Shown here: piece after piece, positions 1 to 8,167 of the stretch
Position numbering within the stretch: position 1 is the first letter of the stretch
How the letters are laid out: each line of letters begins with the position of its first letter
From: Gammaproteobacteria bacterium
GTDB taxonomy: Bacteria; Pseudomonadota; Gammaproteobacteria; UBA6429; Thiohalophilaceae
Reading direction: 5' to 3'
Assembly (NCBI GenBank): GCA_026196045.1
Contig: JAPHRJ010000059.1
Coordinates: forward strand, 1-64,000
Length of the DNA stretch: 64,000 nucleotides
Notes under the pieces: model-generated
Database searches by the model: none
Told to the model about the DNA's origin: nothing
Seen by the model: only the letters and a program-made list of their open reading frames with translations
Program-made: the position numbers and the translations under genes

Positions 1-1
1 A

Positions 2-691
2 GCCCACATTAATGATTCAATCCTGACCCGTGAATCCTGGAAAATTTTCCAGATCATGGCTGAATTTGTAGAAGGCTTCGAACGTCTGGCCGGTATCAAA
101 CCCTCAGTCAGTATTTTTGGCTCAGCACGTACAGCGGTAGATGATCCCCTTTATCAATTAACCATAGATACCGCCCGCATACTATCTGATGCAGGCTTTT
201 CCATCGTCAGTGGAGGGGGGCCCGGTATTATGGAAGCGGCAAACAAAGGGGCTTTTGAAGGAAAATCACCCAGTGTTGGCCTGAATATTCAATTACCGCA
301 CGAACAGTCTGGTAATCCTTATCAGGATATTTCACTTTCCTTCCGCCACTTTTTCTCACGCAAAGTTATGTTTGTAAAGTATGCGGCTGCTTATGTCATC
401 ATGCCCGGTGGCTTTGGCACACTGGATGAACTGGTAGAAATCCTGACTCTGGTACAGACTAACAAGACACGCCACATTCCTATCATCCTGGTCGATAGTC
501 AATTCTGGAGTGGCCTAATTGACTGGTTCAAAAAAACACTGGTCGGTGCCGGCACCATTAGCCCTGAAGATCTGGATCTTTTTCAAATCATCGATGAGCC
601 GAAAGAAATTCTGGACGCTATCTTCCTGCATTACGAACACCGAGGCTTCGAGCCTTCCGCTGAAGAAGCTGCCATTCTTCTGGATCTTTAA
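2..691 (+). CDS. LOG-family Rossmann protein (TIGR00730-like), 5'-truncated by window edge
   Basis: The frame stays open upstream of the ATG at 56 to the window edge. The residues before that ATG (…SWKIFQIMAEFVEGF) read like the conserved lead-in of this family, so the gene starts outside the window and the ATG at 56 is internal. The family signature PGGFGTLDE is present, with a GGGPGIMEAAN motif nearer the N-terminus; together they form the nucleotide-binding fold of LOG / lysine-decarboxylase-like proteins. Characterised LOG enzymes are nucleoside 5'-monophosphate phosphoribohydrolases that release a free base. Which nucleotide this one uses cannot be read from the sequence. It is followed 31 bp later by the DUF2782 gene on the same strand. 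Confidence 0.9.
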   Translation, partial: AHINDSILTRESWKIFQIMAEFVEGFERLAGIKPSVSIFGSARTAVDDPLYQLTIDTARILSDAGFSIVSGGGPGIMEAANKGAFEGKSPSVGLNIQLPHEQSGNPYQDISLSFRHFFSRKVMFVKYAAAYVIMPGGFGTLDELVEILTLVQTNKTRHIPIILVDSQFWSGLIDWFKKTLVGAGTISPEDLDLFQIIDEPKEILDAIFLHYEHRGFEPSAEEAAILLDL

Positions 692-722
692 ATCTGGTTA
701 TCAAAATTTAAGAGTCAACATT

Positions 723-1064
723 ATGCATTTTAAAACGCTGACAACATCCATCCCTGTACTAGCCCTGTTATTTGGCTTACTCGTTGGCCCAGTGCGAGCG
801 GCTGATGTTCCTCCCCCCCCGCCTTTACCAGAAGAGCCACAACAGAGTACGGATATTCCTGAACCTGAAGTTCGCATTATTCACAAAGATGATCACACCA
901 TTGAGGAATACAGTGTTAATGGTCAGGTACGTTATATAAAAATCACCCCGTCTGTAGGTAAACCTTATTATATGGTTGATACTGATGGTGATGGACAGGT
1001 CGATAAATCATTCAAAGATCTGGATAACCCGCCTGTTAACCAGTGGATCCTCTGGCGGTGGTAA
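723..1064 (+). CDS. DUF2782 secreted/periplasmic protein
   Basis: A protein of 113 aa. The ATG at 723 is chosen because it begins a clean signal peptide (hydrophobic core roughly residues 8-20, cleavage near VRAA-D); an in-frame start at 519 would add 68 residues overlapping the LOG gene. After a proline-rich linker, the C-terminal two thirds resemble DUF2782: a short basic strand, GKPYYMVDTDGDGQ and the terminal NQWILWRW. In pseudomonads a gene of this family sits directly before the APH-type thrB, as here. No biochemical role is established. The DTDGDGQ stretch resembles a calcium-binding loop, but that is only a resemblance. Confidence 0.82.
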   Translation: MHFKTLTTSIPVLALLFGLLVGPVRAADVPPPPPLPEEPQQSTDIPEPEVRIIHKDDHTIEEYSVNGQVRYIKITPSVGKPYYMVDTDGDGQVDKSFKDLDNPPVNQWILWRW

Positions 1065-1126
1065 GACCATCGGCTAAAATTTTTCAGGCAGGCCAGATAT
1101 CTCCTCTTTTTTATCTGTATTAATAC

Positions 1127-2083
1127 ATGTCGGTTTACACGTCGATCAGCCCCGAACAGCTCGGTGCCTTTCTACAGCAATTTGATCTTGGTGAGCTTCA
1201 GGATTATGAAGGTATCACTGACGGTATAGAAAACAGTAATTACTTTGTGAATACCACGAGTGGTTCCTACGTCCTGACCCTGTTTGAAAAAATCAGCGCA
1301 GCACAGCTCAGGTACTTTTTTGACTTACAGCTCCACCTGTATAAACGTCATATTCCCTGTCCATGCCCCATCGCTGATAAGCAGGGGCAAATTCAGACTA
1401 CCCTGCTTAACCGACCAGCCGCTATTTTTCCTCGTTTACCAGGACACGGGCCAGGCCAGATCAACGCTCAACATTGTTTCGCCATTGGCCAGGTTCTGGG
1501 ACAGATTCATCACGCCAGCTCTGATTTTACGGCCCAACGCCATAACCCTCGTGATCTAGACTGGATGACCCAAACGGGTACACAAATCCTGGGACAACTC
1601 CTTCCAGATAAAGCCCAACTATTGCAACAGGAACTCGATTACCAAAACCAGAATCAACTCCCCGAACTCCCCAGCGGCACCATCCACGCCGATCTGTTTC
1701 GGGACAATGTGCTTTTTGAAGATTCTCAATCTCAGGCTGAACAACAGACTGAGCGATTGAGCGCCGTACTGGATTTATATGATGCCTGCAGCGACAGACT
1801 CCTTTATGATCTGGCCATTACGGTGAATGACTGGTGTACCGATGATGCCGGTGACCTGCATCCTGGTTTAACAACTGCAATGTTGAAGGGCTACCAACAG
1901 GAGCGGGCACTCACTCAAGCTGAACAAAAGGCCTGGTCTCAGATGTTACGTCTGGCCGCTTTGCGTTTCTGGGTGTCTCGACTGGAGAGTGCGCTGAATC
2001 CACCCAGTGGTGAGTTGACCCAGACCAAGCCGCCGGAGGTCTATCAGGCGATTTTGCAGCAGCACATTGACAGATCTGACTAA
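1127..2083 (+). CDS. thrB: Homoserine kinase, aminoglycoside-phosphotransferase type
   Basis: 318 aa, matching the usual length of the APH-fold homoserine kinase of Pseudomonas and relatives, which is unrelated to the GHMP-type ThrB of E. coli. It phosphorylates homoserine with ATP before threonine synthase. The catalytic loop is visible as IHADLFRDNVLF, with the likely catalytic Asp at 189 and Asn at 194, and the metal-binding Asp in VLDLYDA at about 216. The N-terminus (DYEGITDGIENSNYFV) matches the glycine-rich nucleotide-binding region of this family. It lies 62 bp after the DUF2782 gene. Confidence 0.93.
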   Translation: MSVYTSISPEQLGAFLQQFDLGELQDYEGITDGIENSNYFVNTTSGSYVLTLFEKISAAQLRYFFDLQLHLYKRHIPCPCPIADKQGQIQTTLLNRPAAIFPRLPGHGPGQINAQHCFAIGQVLGQIHHASSDFTAQRHNPRDLDWMTQTGTQILGQLLPDKAQLLQQELDYQNQNQLPELPSGTIHADLFRDNVLFEDSQSQAEQQTERLSAVLDLYDACSDRLLYDLAITVNDWCTDDAGDLHPGLTTAMLKGYQQERALTQAEQKAWSQMLRLAALRFWVSRLESALNPPSGELTQTKPPEVYQAILQQHIDRSD

Positions 2084-2332
2084 TGATCTTTATGACAACC
2101 TGTGGATAACTTTGTGGATTAAAATGGTGCATAGCATAGATAGTTAAGCAAACCTTAATATTCTAAATGCACCGCACCCAGCGCAGATCGCTTAATCATC
2201 AATAAATACAATAAGTTATACTATTTTTATAGCGTTTCAGAGCCATATGACGTTTTTACTACAGCTAAATTGTTGATTTACAAAAACCTGTGTATAACTC
2301 TGTCGATAATTAATAACTACTCAACCACAACT
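2084..2332. other. AT-rich spacer with two paired DnaA-box-like motifs
   Basis: No gene is seen between thrB and the TRAP small permease. TGTGGATAA at 2101-2109 is the reverse complement of the perfect DnaA box TTATCCACA, and TGTGGATTA at 2113-2121 is one base off. TGTGTATAA at 2289-2297 (reverse TTATACACA) also fits the consensus, and TGTCGATAA at 2301-2309 is one base off. Both pairs sit in the same context, ACCTGTGNATAACTNTGTNGAT, with 12-bp spacing, so they look like diverged copies of one element about 190 bp apart. The middle is AT-rich. Whether this is an origin part, a DnaA-titration site or a DnaA-regulated promoter is inference. Confidence 0.5.
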
Positions 2333-2854
2333 ATGCTGGAAATTAGCCAGAAACTGTCGCGACTTGCCGAGAAAACAGGCCAACTGATCGCCTGGGCCAC
2401 CCTGCTGATGGTTCTCATTACTTTTGCCATCGTCCTGTTACGCTATGGTTTTGACTCCGGCTGGATTGCCATGCAGGAATCCGTTACCTATTTGCATGCC
2501 CTGGTGTTCATGCTGGGTGCGGCCTACACCCTGAAAAACAACGGCCATGTCCGGGTGGATATTTTCTACCAGAAGTTTGGGCCTAGAGGTCGGGCCTGGG
2601 TGGATCTACTTGGTAGCCTGCTGCTGCTCATGCCGGTCTGCCTCTTTATTTTCTGGGCCAGCTGGAACTATGTCGCCGACGCCTGGGCTGTACAGGAAGG
2701 CTCACCCGAAGCCGGTGGTTTACCCGGCGTCTACCTGCTGAAATCTCTGCTGTTATTCATGCCCGCCTTGTTATTGTTGCAGGGCCTTGCTCAATTTCTT
2801 AGCGCACTGGAAATATTGCGGCAACCAATATTGTCTAATGAGGCCGGTGACTGA
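2333..2854 (+). CDS. TRAP transporter small permease (DctQ/TakQ type)
   Basis: 173 aa from the ATG at 2333; a TTG at 2270 would add an unlikely leader. Four hydrophobic segments are visible, beginning around residues 18-40 (IAWATLLMVLITFAIVLLRYG), with the typical GAAYTLKNNGHVRVDIFYQ loop of DctQ proteins after the second. It pairs with the large permease that starts 2 bp after its stop. The likely binding-protein partner is the TakP-like gene at 6835-7917, because both belong to the TRAP subgroup associated with 2-oxoacid uptake. The substrate is inferred, not shown. Confidence 0.9.
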   Translation: MLEISQKLSRLAEKTGQLIAWATLLMVLITFAIVLLRYGFDSGWIAMQESVTYLHALVFMLGAAYTLKNNGHVRVDIFYQKFGPRGRAWVDLLGSLLLLMPVCLFIFWASWNYVADAWAVQEGSPEAGGLPGVYLLKSLLLFMPALLLLQGLAQFLSALEILRQPILSNEAGD

Positions 2855-2856
2855 TC

Positions 2857-4239
2857 ATGGCTGAATATATTCCACTGATCATGTTCCTGGCCGTCTGCCT
2901 GGTTTTACTGGCTGGCTACCCAGTGGCCTTTAGTCTTGGCGGCACGGCTCTTGTATTTGCCCTGCTTGGCCAACTCAGCGGCAACTTTGATGGTGCTTTC
3001 CTGCAGGCCCTGCCCAATCGCCTGTTTGGCATCATGACCAATACCACTCTCATTGCCGTACCTCTGTTCGTGTTTATGGGCGTCATGCTGGAACGTTCCA
3101 AAGTCGCAGAAAAGTTACTCGATACCATGGCCATGTTGTTTGGTTCCTTACGCGGTGGCCTTGGAATTTCTGTCACCTTAGTCGGCATGTTACTCGCCGC
3201 CAGTACCGGTATTGTCGGTGCAACCGTCGTGACCATGGGACTGCTGTCCCTGCCCACCATGCTTAAACGCGGTTATTCACCAAGCCTGGCCTGCGGCACT
3301 ATCTGCGCTTCAGGAACCCTGGGCCAGATCATTCCACCGTCAATCATCCTGGTTTTACTGGGTGATGTTTTGTCATCGGCCTATCAACAGGCACAACTGG
3401 ACATGGGTATTTTCTCACCGGACAACATCTCCGTTGGCGATCTGTTTGCCGGTGCACTGATCCCCGGACTGTTGCTGGTTGGACTCTATGTTATTTACCT
3501 GACCATCGTCGCCTTTTTCAAACCGGACAGCTCACCAGCTATCCCTGAAGAAGAACGTCAGCTTGAAGCAGGACAGTTAATTAAAAATATTTTTCAGGCT
3601 TTGTTACCTCCACTTGCACTTATCATTGCCGTGCTGGGTTCGATCATGGCTGGTGCCGCCACCCCTACCGAAGCCGCCTCCGTCGGTGCCGTGGGCGCGA
3701 TGTTACTCGCCTTTCAACAAAAACAGTTAAACCTGAACATACTGCGCGAAGTCACGCGCACAACAACGGAAGTCACCAGCATGGTGTTCCTGATCTTTAT
3801 TGGTGCGTCTTTATTCTCGCTGGTGTTCCGTGGTTTTGGCGGTGACGATCTGGTGCGTGAACTACTCATCGATCTTCCCGGTGGTGCAGTCGGTGCCATG
3901 TTTATCGTAATGGTACTGATCTTCCTGCTGGGCTTTATACTCGACTTTATTGAAATTACTTTTGTGGTTGTACCTATCGTTGGACCTGTCCTGTTAAGCA
4001 TGGGAATCGATCCCGTCTGGCTGGGCATAATGATTGCGATTAACTTACAGACATCATTCTTAACCCCACCCTTTGGTTTCGCCCTTTTCTACTTGCGTGG
4101 TGTGGCTTCAGATATGGTCAAAACCACGGACATCTATCGTGGTGTGGCGCCTTTTATTGCTATTCAATTAATCACACTGGCGTTACTGGCCTACTGGCCT
4201 TCCATTGCCACCTGGCTGCCAGAACAAATCTACAAATAA
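2857..4239 (+). CDS. TRAP transporter large permease (DctM/TakM type)
   Basis: 460 aa, longer than the classical DctM of about 425 aa. The extra length is a hydrophilic insert around residues 165-245 (contains SSAYQQAQLDMGIFSPDN and a charged EEERQLEAGQL stretch), as seen in the subgroup paired with TakP-like binding proteins. It is hydrophobic throughout, with about 12 membrane segments, and carries the DctM hallmark ASGTLGQIIPPSI. It forms the Na+-driven translocation pore with the small subunit encoded 2 bp upstream. Confidence 0.93.
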   Translation: MAEYIPLIMFLAVCLVLLAGYPVAFSLGGTALVFALLGQLSGNFDGAFLQALPNRLFGIMTNTTLIAVPLFVFMGVMLERSKVAEKLLDTMAMLFGSLRGGLGISVTLVGMLLAASTGIVGATVVTMGLLSLPTMLKRGYSPSLACGTICASGTLGQIIPPSIILVLLGDVLSSAYQQAQLDMGIFSPDNISVGDLFAGALIPGLLLVGLYVIYLTIVAFFKPDSSPAIPEEERQLEAGQLIKNIFQALLPPLALIIAVLGSIMAGAATPTEAASVGAVGAMLLAFQQKQLNLNILREVTRTTTEVTSMVFLIFIGASLFSLVFRGFGGDDLVRELLIDLPGGAVGAMFIVMVLIFLLGFILDFIEITFVVVPIVGPVLLSMGIDPVWLGIMIAINLQTSFLTPPFGFALFYLRGVASDMVKTTDIYRGVAPFIAIQLITLALLAYWPSIATWLPEQIYK

Positions 4240-4315
4240 TCTATCCCTCATTCTCCGCGCTTAGCCACACTTTTTTTAGTGCCTTAAAGATCTAAAAATA
4301 AGTATAAACCCTTAT

Positions 4316-4341
4316 TAAAGATCCTCCCGTATGACCGATAA
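4316..4341 (+). promoter_or_regulatory. Putative FliA (sigma-28) promoter for the chemoreceptor gene
   Basis: TAAAGATC begins at 4316 and ACCGATAA ends at 4341, leaving 14 bp between TAAA and ACCGATAA. The flagellar sigma-28 consensus is TAAA-N15-GCCGATAA, so the -10 differs at one base and the spacing by one. It lies about 110 bp before the methyl-accepting chemotaxis gene at 4451, a gene class commonly under FliA control. Confidence 0.5.
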
Positions 4342-4372
4342 AACAAAAGGGCAGATAATTACGTTGGTAACA

Positions 4373-4390
4373 AGGTTATACCCATAACCT
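4373..4390. promoter_or_regulatory. Inverted repeat AGGTTAT-N4-ATAACCT in the chemoreceptor leader
   Basis: Perfect 7-bp arms separated by ACCC, lying 32 bp downstream of the putative FliA -10 and 60 bp before the ATG of the chemoreceptor. It could be an operator or a small 5'-UTR hairpin; no protein can be assigned to it. Confidence 0.3.
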
Positions 4391-4450
4391 GTGATTTTAT
4401 CGATAGAACCAGCCCTCTCGGACTAAAAATAAAGCTAACAGGGATACGAC

Positions 4451-6328
4451 ATGAACAAACTCAGCATTCAGCAAAAGCTCATTCTGGTAATGGCATTATT
4501 TATTACTGGCATGATCGGCTCATTAATAATGAATCGTTATATCGACTACCAGTTGTCAAATACCGAACAGGCTCGTTTGCTTAGCAGTGAAATCACATCC
4601 GGCATGCTGATGCTACGCCGAAATGAAAAGGACTTTCTTGCACGTAATGATCTTAAATATCAGGAAAAATTTAGTAACAACTATGAAATCCTGCAGGGAA
4701 AAATTAAGACTATACGTGAAGTAATGGGAAAAACGGGGCTTGATGATAGCAATGCGCAACAACTCGAATCCATTGTATCTGAATATCAGAAGAAATTTAC
4801 TCACATTATTGATGCACAAGCCAGAGTTGGGCTTGATCATAAATCAGGTTTGCAGGGAAGCTTGCGTAAAGCCGTACATAATGCTGAATCACGAATTAAG
4901 GAACTCGATAACGCCGTTTTATTAAAAGACATGCTCATGTTACGTCGCAGAGAAAAAGATTTTCTGCTCAGAATGGATATAAAATATCTTGCCAAATTTG
5001 ATGAAGACATTGCCGTCTTCATGCATGACCTTGACCAAAGTAACATATCCGCATCAGATAAAACCGCAGTACAGCAGGACATGAATAAATACCAACAAGA
5101 TTTTCATGCCATGGTGAATGGTTACAGGGAGAAAGGACTTAACAGCAAATCCGGCGTACTTGGCGATATGCGAAAAACCATTCATCAGTCGGAAGAAATT
5201 CTTAAACTTCTAACAGAAGATACAGCGGCACAAATTCAGATTCAACAACAGAAGTTAAATGTTATTAACTGGATAATATCACTGTCATTAATTACGCTGA
5301 TCGCCATTCTTACTCGCCAGATTTCCTCCAGTATATCCAGACCAGTGAAAACACTGTCTGGCTTAATGGAACAAACTAAAAATGAAAATGACCTCAGCTT
5401 GCGTATTCCAGTTAAGGGTAAAGATGAGGTATCTACTGCAGCGGTAACCTTCAACGGCATGATGGACGAGTTTAGTGACATCATGAAAAAAATACGAAAC
5501 TCATCAGAAACTCTACGTAGCGAATCAGAACAACTTAGTGTGATAACTCAATCAGCAAATGATGATGTGTCGCGCAGCAATAATGAAACTGATCAGGTTG
5601 CAACAGCGATAAACCAGATGGTCGCAACCATACAGGAAATTTCCAGCCATGCCACCGAAGCCGCCGAACTATCTCGTGCAGCCAGTGAAGAGGCATCTAA
5701 AGGTAAAGATATTGTTGCGCAAAATATGCTTGCAGCAACAACCATGTCTGAACAAATTCAAAATGCATCAAGTACCATTGATCAACTCAGCAAGGATAGT
5801 GAGAATATTGGCACCGTGTTAAATGTTATTCGTGACATTGCCGAGCAAACTAATTTGCTGGCACTCAATGCCGCCATTGAAGCCGCTCGTGCTGGTGAAC
5901 AGGGCCGAGGCTTTGCTGTTGTTGCCGATGAAGTTCGTTCTTTGGCGCATCGTTCACATCAATCAACAGAAGAAATTAAAGAAATTGTTAACCGTCTACA
6001 TACAAGCTCTGACAATACGGTTACAGTGATGGAAGGTATTCAGGGATATGCACAACAATGTGTAGATAGTGCTCAGCATGTAGATCAAACTCTGGATTCA
6101 ATCAATGTTTCCATTAGCACTATCAGCGACTTCAATCTACAAATTGCCAGCGCAATTGAAGAACAGTCCTCAGTGTCTGAAGAAATTAACCGTAACATAC
6201 AGAATATCAGTGAGATAACGCATAACAGTGAAGACACGGTTAAAACAACAGGACAAAGTAGCCATACCCTGTCCGAACTCTCTGAACAGTTATATCAAAA
6301 CATTGCCAAATTTAAACTGGGAAGTTAA
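4451..6328 (+). CDS. Methyl-accepting chemotaxis protein with HBM sensor domain
   Basis: 625 aa. TM1 lies near residues 10-30 and TM2 near 272-290, with a HAMP domain at about 290-345. The signalling hairpin tip is at about 462-495 ([20 protein letters not shown]). The periplasmic part has two copies of the pattern MLMLRR-x-EKDFL-x-R-x-D-x-KY, at about residues 52 and 161, the mark of the helical bimodular (HBM) fold found in Pseudomonas McpS. McpS-type receptors sense TCA-cycle intermediates and other organic acids. The gene sits between TRAP permease genes and a TRAP binding-protein gene, suggesting taxis toward a transported organic acid, but this is inference. It has its own FliA-like promoter and a strong 3' hairpin. 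Confidence 0.93.
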   Translation: MNKLSIQQKLILVMALFITGMIGSLIMNRYIDYQLSNTEQARLLSSEITSGMLMLRRNEKDFLARNDLKYQEKFSNNYEILQGKIKTIREVMGKTGLDDSNAQQLESIVSEYQKKFTHIIDAQARVGLDHKSGLQGSLRKAVHNAESRIKELDNAVLLKDMLMLRRREKDFLLRMDIKYLAKFDEDIAVFMHDLDQSNISASDKTAVQQDMNKYQQDFHAMVNGYREKGLNSKSGVLGDMRKTIHQSEEILKLLTEDTAAQIQIQQQKLNVINWIISLSLITLIAILTRQISSSISRPVKTLSGLMEQTKNENDLSLRIPVKGKDEVSTAAVTFNGMMDEFSDIMKKIRNSSETLRSESEQLSVITQSANDDVSRSNNETDQVATAINQMVATIQEISSHATEAAELSRAASEEASKGKDIVAQNMLAATTMSEQIQNASSTIDQLSKDSENIGTVLNVIRDIAEQTNLLALNAAIEAARAGEQGRGFAVVADEVRSLAHRSHQSTEEIKEIVNRLHTSSDNTVTVMEGIQGYAQQCVDSAQHVDQTLDSINVSISTISDFNLQIASAIEEQSSVSEEINRNIQNISEITHNSEDTVKTTGQSSHTLSELSEQLYQNIAKFKLGS

Positions 6329-6341
6329 ATCTACGTAAAAC

Positions 6342-6376
6342 AATAATAATCCGTATATAAGATACGGATTATTATT
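6342..6376 (+). terminator. Strong hairpin after the HBM chemoreceptor gene
   Basis: A perfect 15-bp inverted repeat (6342-6356 and 6362-6376) with a 5-nt loop begins 13 bp after the chemoreceptor stop. The 3' arm ends in a T-rich ATTATTATTTC. The stem is AT-rich, but its length and position make it a probable factor-independent terminator separating the chemoreceptor from msrB. Confidence 0.65.
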
Positions 6377-6413
6377 TCACTGTTCATTAACTCTTTTCTG
6401 TTAGGATTAAGTC

Positions 6414-6815
6414 ATGACAGAAAAAATTAACAAACCTGAACAACAATGGCGCGATGAATTATCCGATGAACAGTTTCGGGTATTACGCCAGCACGGTACC
6501 GAACCCGCTTTTACCGGTAAGTATCATGACTGTAAAACTCACGGTACTTATGTCTGTTCCGGTTGCGGTGAACCACTATTCACCTCAGAGACCAAATTTG
6601 ATTCTGGCAGTGGCTGGCCCAGTTACTGGCAACCCATGAATGATAAAGCCATCGAAACCACCGAAGATAATAGCCACGGCATGCACCGAGTAGAAGTACA
6701 TTGCAAAAAATGTGGCGGTCACCTTGGCCATGTTTTCCCTGATGGCCCACAACCGACCGGATTACGTTACTGTATTAATTCGGCTTCACTTGAACTGAAA
6801 GAAACTAAACCGTAA
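6414..6815 (+). CDS. msrB: Peptide-methionine (R)-S-oxide reductase MsrB
   Basis: 133 aa, the standard length for a single-domain MsrB. It reduces methionine-R-sulfoxide in proteins using thioredoxin. The catalytic Cys is C120 in RYCINSASL. The four zinc-binding cysteines are C48/C51 (CSGC) and C97/C100 (CKKC). The conserved GSGWPSYW and [10 protein letters not shown] blocks are intact. There is no signal peptide, so it is cytoplasmic. It is separated from the upstream chemoreceptor by a hairpin and converges on the TRAP binding protein with only 19 bp between them. Confidence 0.97.
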   Translation: MTEKINKPEQQWRDELSDEQFRVLRQHGTEPAFTGKYHDCKTHGTYVCSGCGEPLFTSETKFDSGSGWPSYWQPMNDKAIETTEDNSHGMHRVEVHCKKCGGHLGHVFPDGPQPTGLRYCINSASLELKETKP

Positions 6816-6834
6816 CGGTTTACAATTACTATTT

Positions 6835-7917
6835 TTAGAGCTCCCTTGCTCTCATATAAGACTGCTCAGACACCTTGTGCCAGGCCATAGCCTGATCTCG
6901 GAAAGTCTTGAATGACTCGTATACTTTCTTAGCCTGCTTATCTTTGGCTGCAATTTCATTAACGACTTCATCGGATAACTGTTTTATTTTTATCAGGACA
7001 TCATCGGGGAACTGACGCAGGTCTACTTTATGTTTAGTGACTAAAGTATGCAGTGCTGCATTATTACGTGCCGTGTATTCTGCCAGCATATCCTGATTCA
7101 CCACTTTGCAGGCATTCATCACAATGCTTTGCAGATCCTTGGGCAAGCTGGCGAATGCCTTCTTATTGATCATGGATTCAAGTGTAGTGCCAGGCTCATG
7201 CCAGCCCGGGTAATAATAGTGTTTGGCCGCTTTATATAAACCAAAGGCCAGATCGTTATAAGGCCCAACAAACTCGGTGGCATCAATCGCACCAGACTGT
7301 AACGAAGTATAGATCTCACCACCCGGTAAACTCACTGGCGTTCCACCAGCACGTCTCAGTACTTCACCGCCCAGACCGGGGATTCGCATTTTCAGACCTT
7401 TCAGATCATCCACTGAATTGATCTGGCGATTAAACCAGCCCCCCATCTGCACACCGGTATTACCAGCAGCAGCAGGGATCAAATTAAAGTCAGCATAAAT
7501 ATCTTGCCACAGCTTCATCCCGCCACCGTAGTAGAGCCAGCCGTTCATTTCCTGTGCATTCAAACCAAACGGTACCGCGGCAAAGAACTGTGCCGCTTCT
7601 GATTTACCTTTCCAGTAATAAGCCGCGCCATGTCCCATCTCGGCCGTGCCGCGTGAGACGGCATCGAATACCTCAAAAGCGGGCACCAGTTCTTTAGCAC
7701 CATAAACCTTAACCTTAAGCCGACCACCACTCATCTCGGTAATTAGTTTGGCCAGGTTATTTGCACCCGTACCCAGACCCGGAAAATTCTTAGGCCAGGT
7801 GGTTACCATTTTCCATTTAAACCTGGGAGCCGCATGTACAACGGGTGCCGCCACGGCGAGTGACCCGGCGACCAAACCACCAGCACCGGCACTTTTAATA
7901 AAATCTCTTCTTTTCAT
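6835..7917 (-). CDS. TRAP transporter substrate-binding protein, TakP-like, Tat-exported
   Basis: 360 aa. The N-terminus MKRRDFIKSAG is a twin-arginine signal followed by a hydrophobic stretch and a cleavage region near VVHAA-P. The mature protein is DctP-type; the conserved carboxylate-binding arginine of TRAP receptors is R178 in LKGLKMRIPG. The overall pattern (TTWPKNFPGLG, FVGPYNDLAFGL, YYPGWHEPG) matches the 2-oxoacid-binding TakP subgroup, known from Rhodobacter sphaeroides. A good ribosome binding site (GGGAGAAAG) precedes the ATG. The likely partners are the permeases at 2333-4239, although it is on the opposite strand and separated by two genes. Confidence 0.9.
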   Translation of the reverse strand: MKRRDFIKSAGAGGLVAGSLAVAAPVVHAAPRFKWKMVTTWPKNFPGLGTGANNLAKLITEMSGGRLKVKVYGAKELVPAFEVFDAVSRGTAEMGHGAAYYWKGKSEAAQFFAAVPFGLNAQEMNGWLYYGGGMKLWQDIYADFNLIPAAAGNTGVQMGGWFNRQINSVDDLKGLKMRIPGLGGEVLRRAGGTPVSLPGGEIYTSLQSGAIDATEFVGPYNDLAFGLYKAAKHYYYPGWHEPGTTLESMINKKAFASLPKDLQSIVMNACKVVNQDMLAEYTARNNAALHTLVTKHKVDLRQFPDDVLIKIKQLSDEVVNEIAAKDKQAKKVYESFKTFRDQAMAWHKVSEQSYMRAREL

Positions 7918-8167
7918 TTCTGCTTTCTCCCAACCAAACTCAATTCTTTTTAGTTTAATAACGAATTTTAATAGCTACTTTCATATAGTTGCAACGTAAA
8001 CCTTGAGATCAAATTAACTAACATGGCTAACCTGCATCACAATTTTTAACTAGCTCAGCAGATCAGTTTCTGCCATTATTTGTTCGTGCGAAGCAGTTCC
8101 TCGTTTTGTTGAGAATGTAGGCTAAGCTCACTACCAAATAAAAAAAAACAACCATAACAAGGACACC

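Noticed and set aside
519-722. N-terminal extension of the DUF2782 gene
   Set aside because: The added residues overlap the LOG gene and would hide the signal peptide beginning at 723.
2084-2332. Calling this spacer oriC
   Set aside because: Only two good DnaA boxes plus two weaker ones are present, no dnaA or rpmH is nearby in the window, and gene direction does not switch here. It is kept only as a finding.
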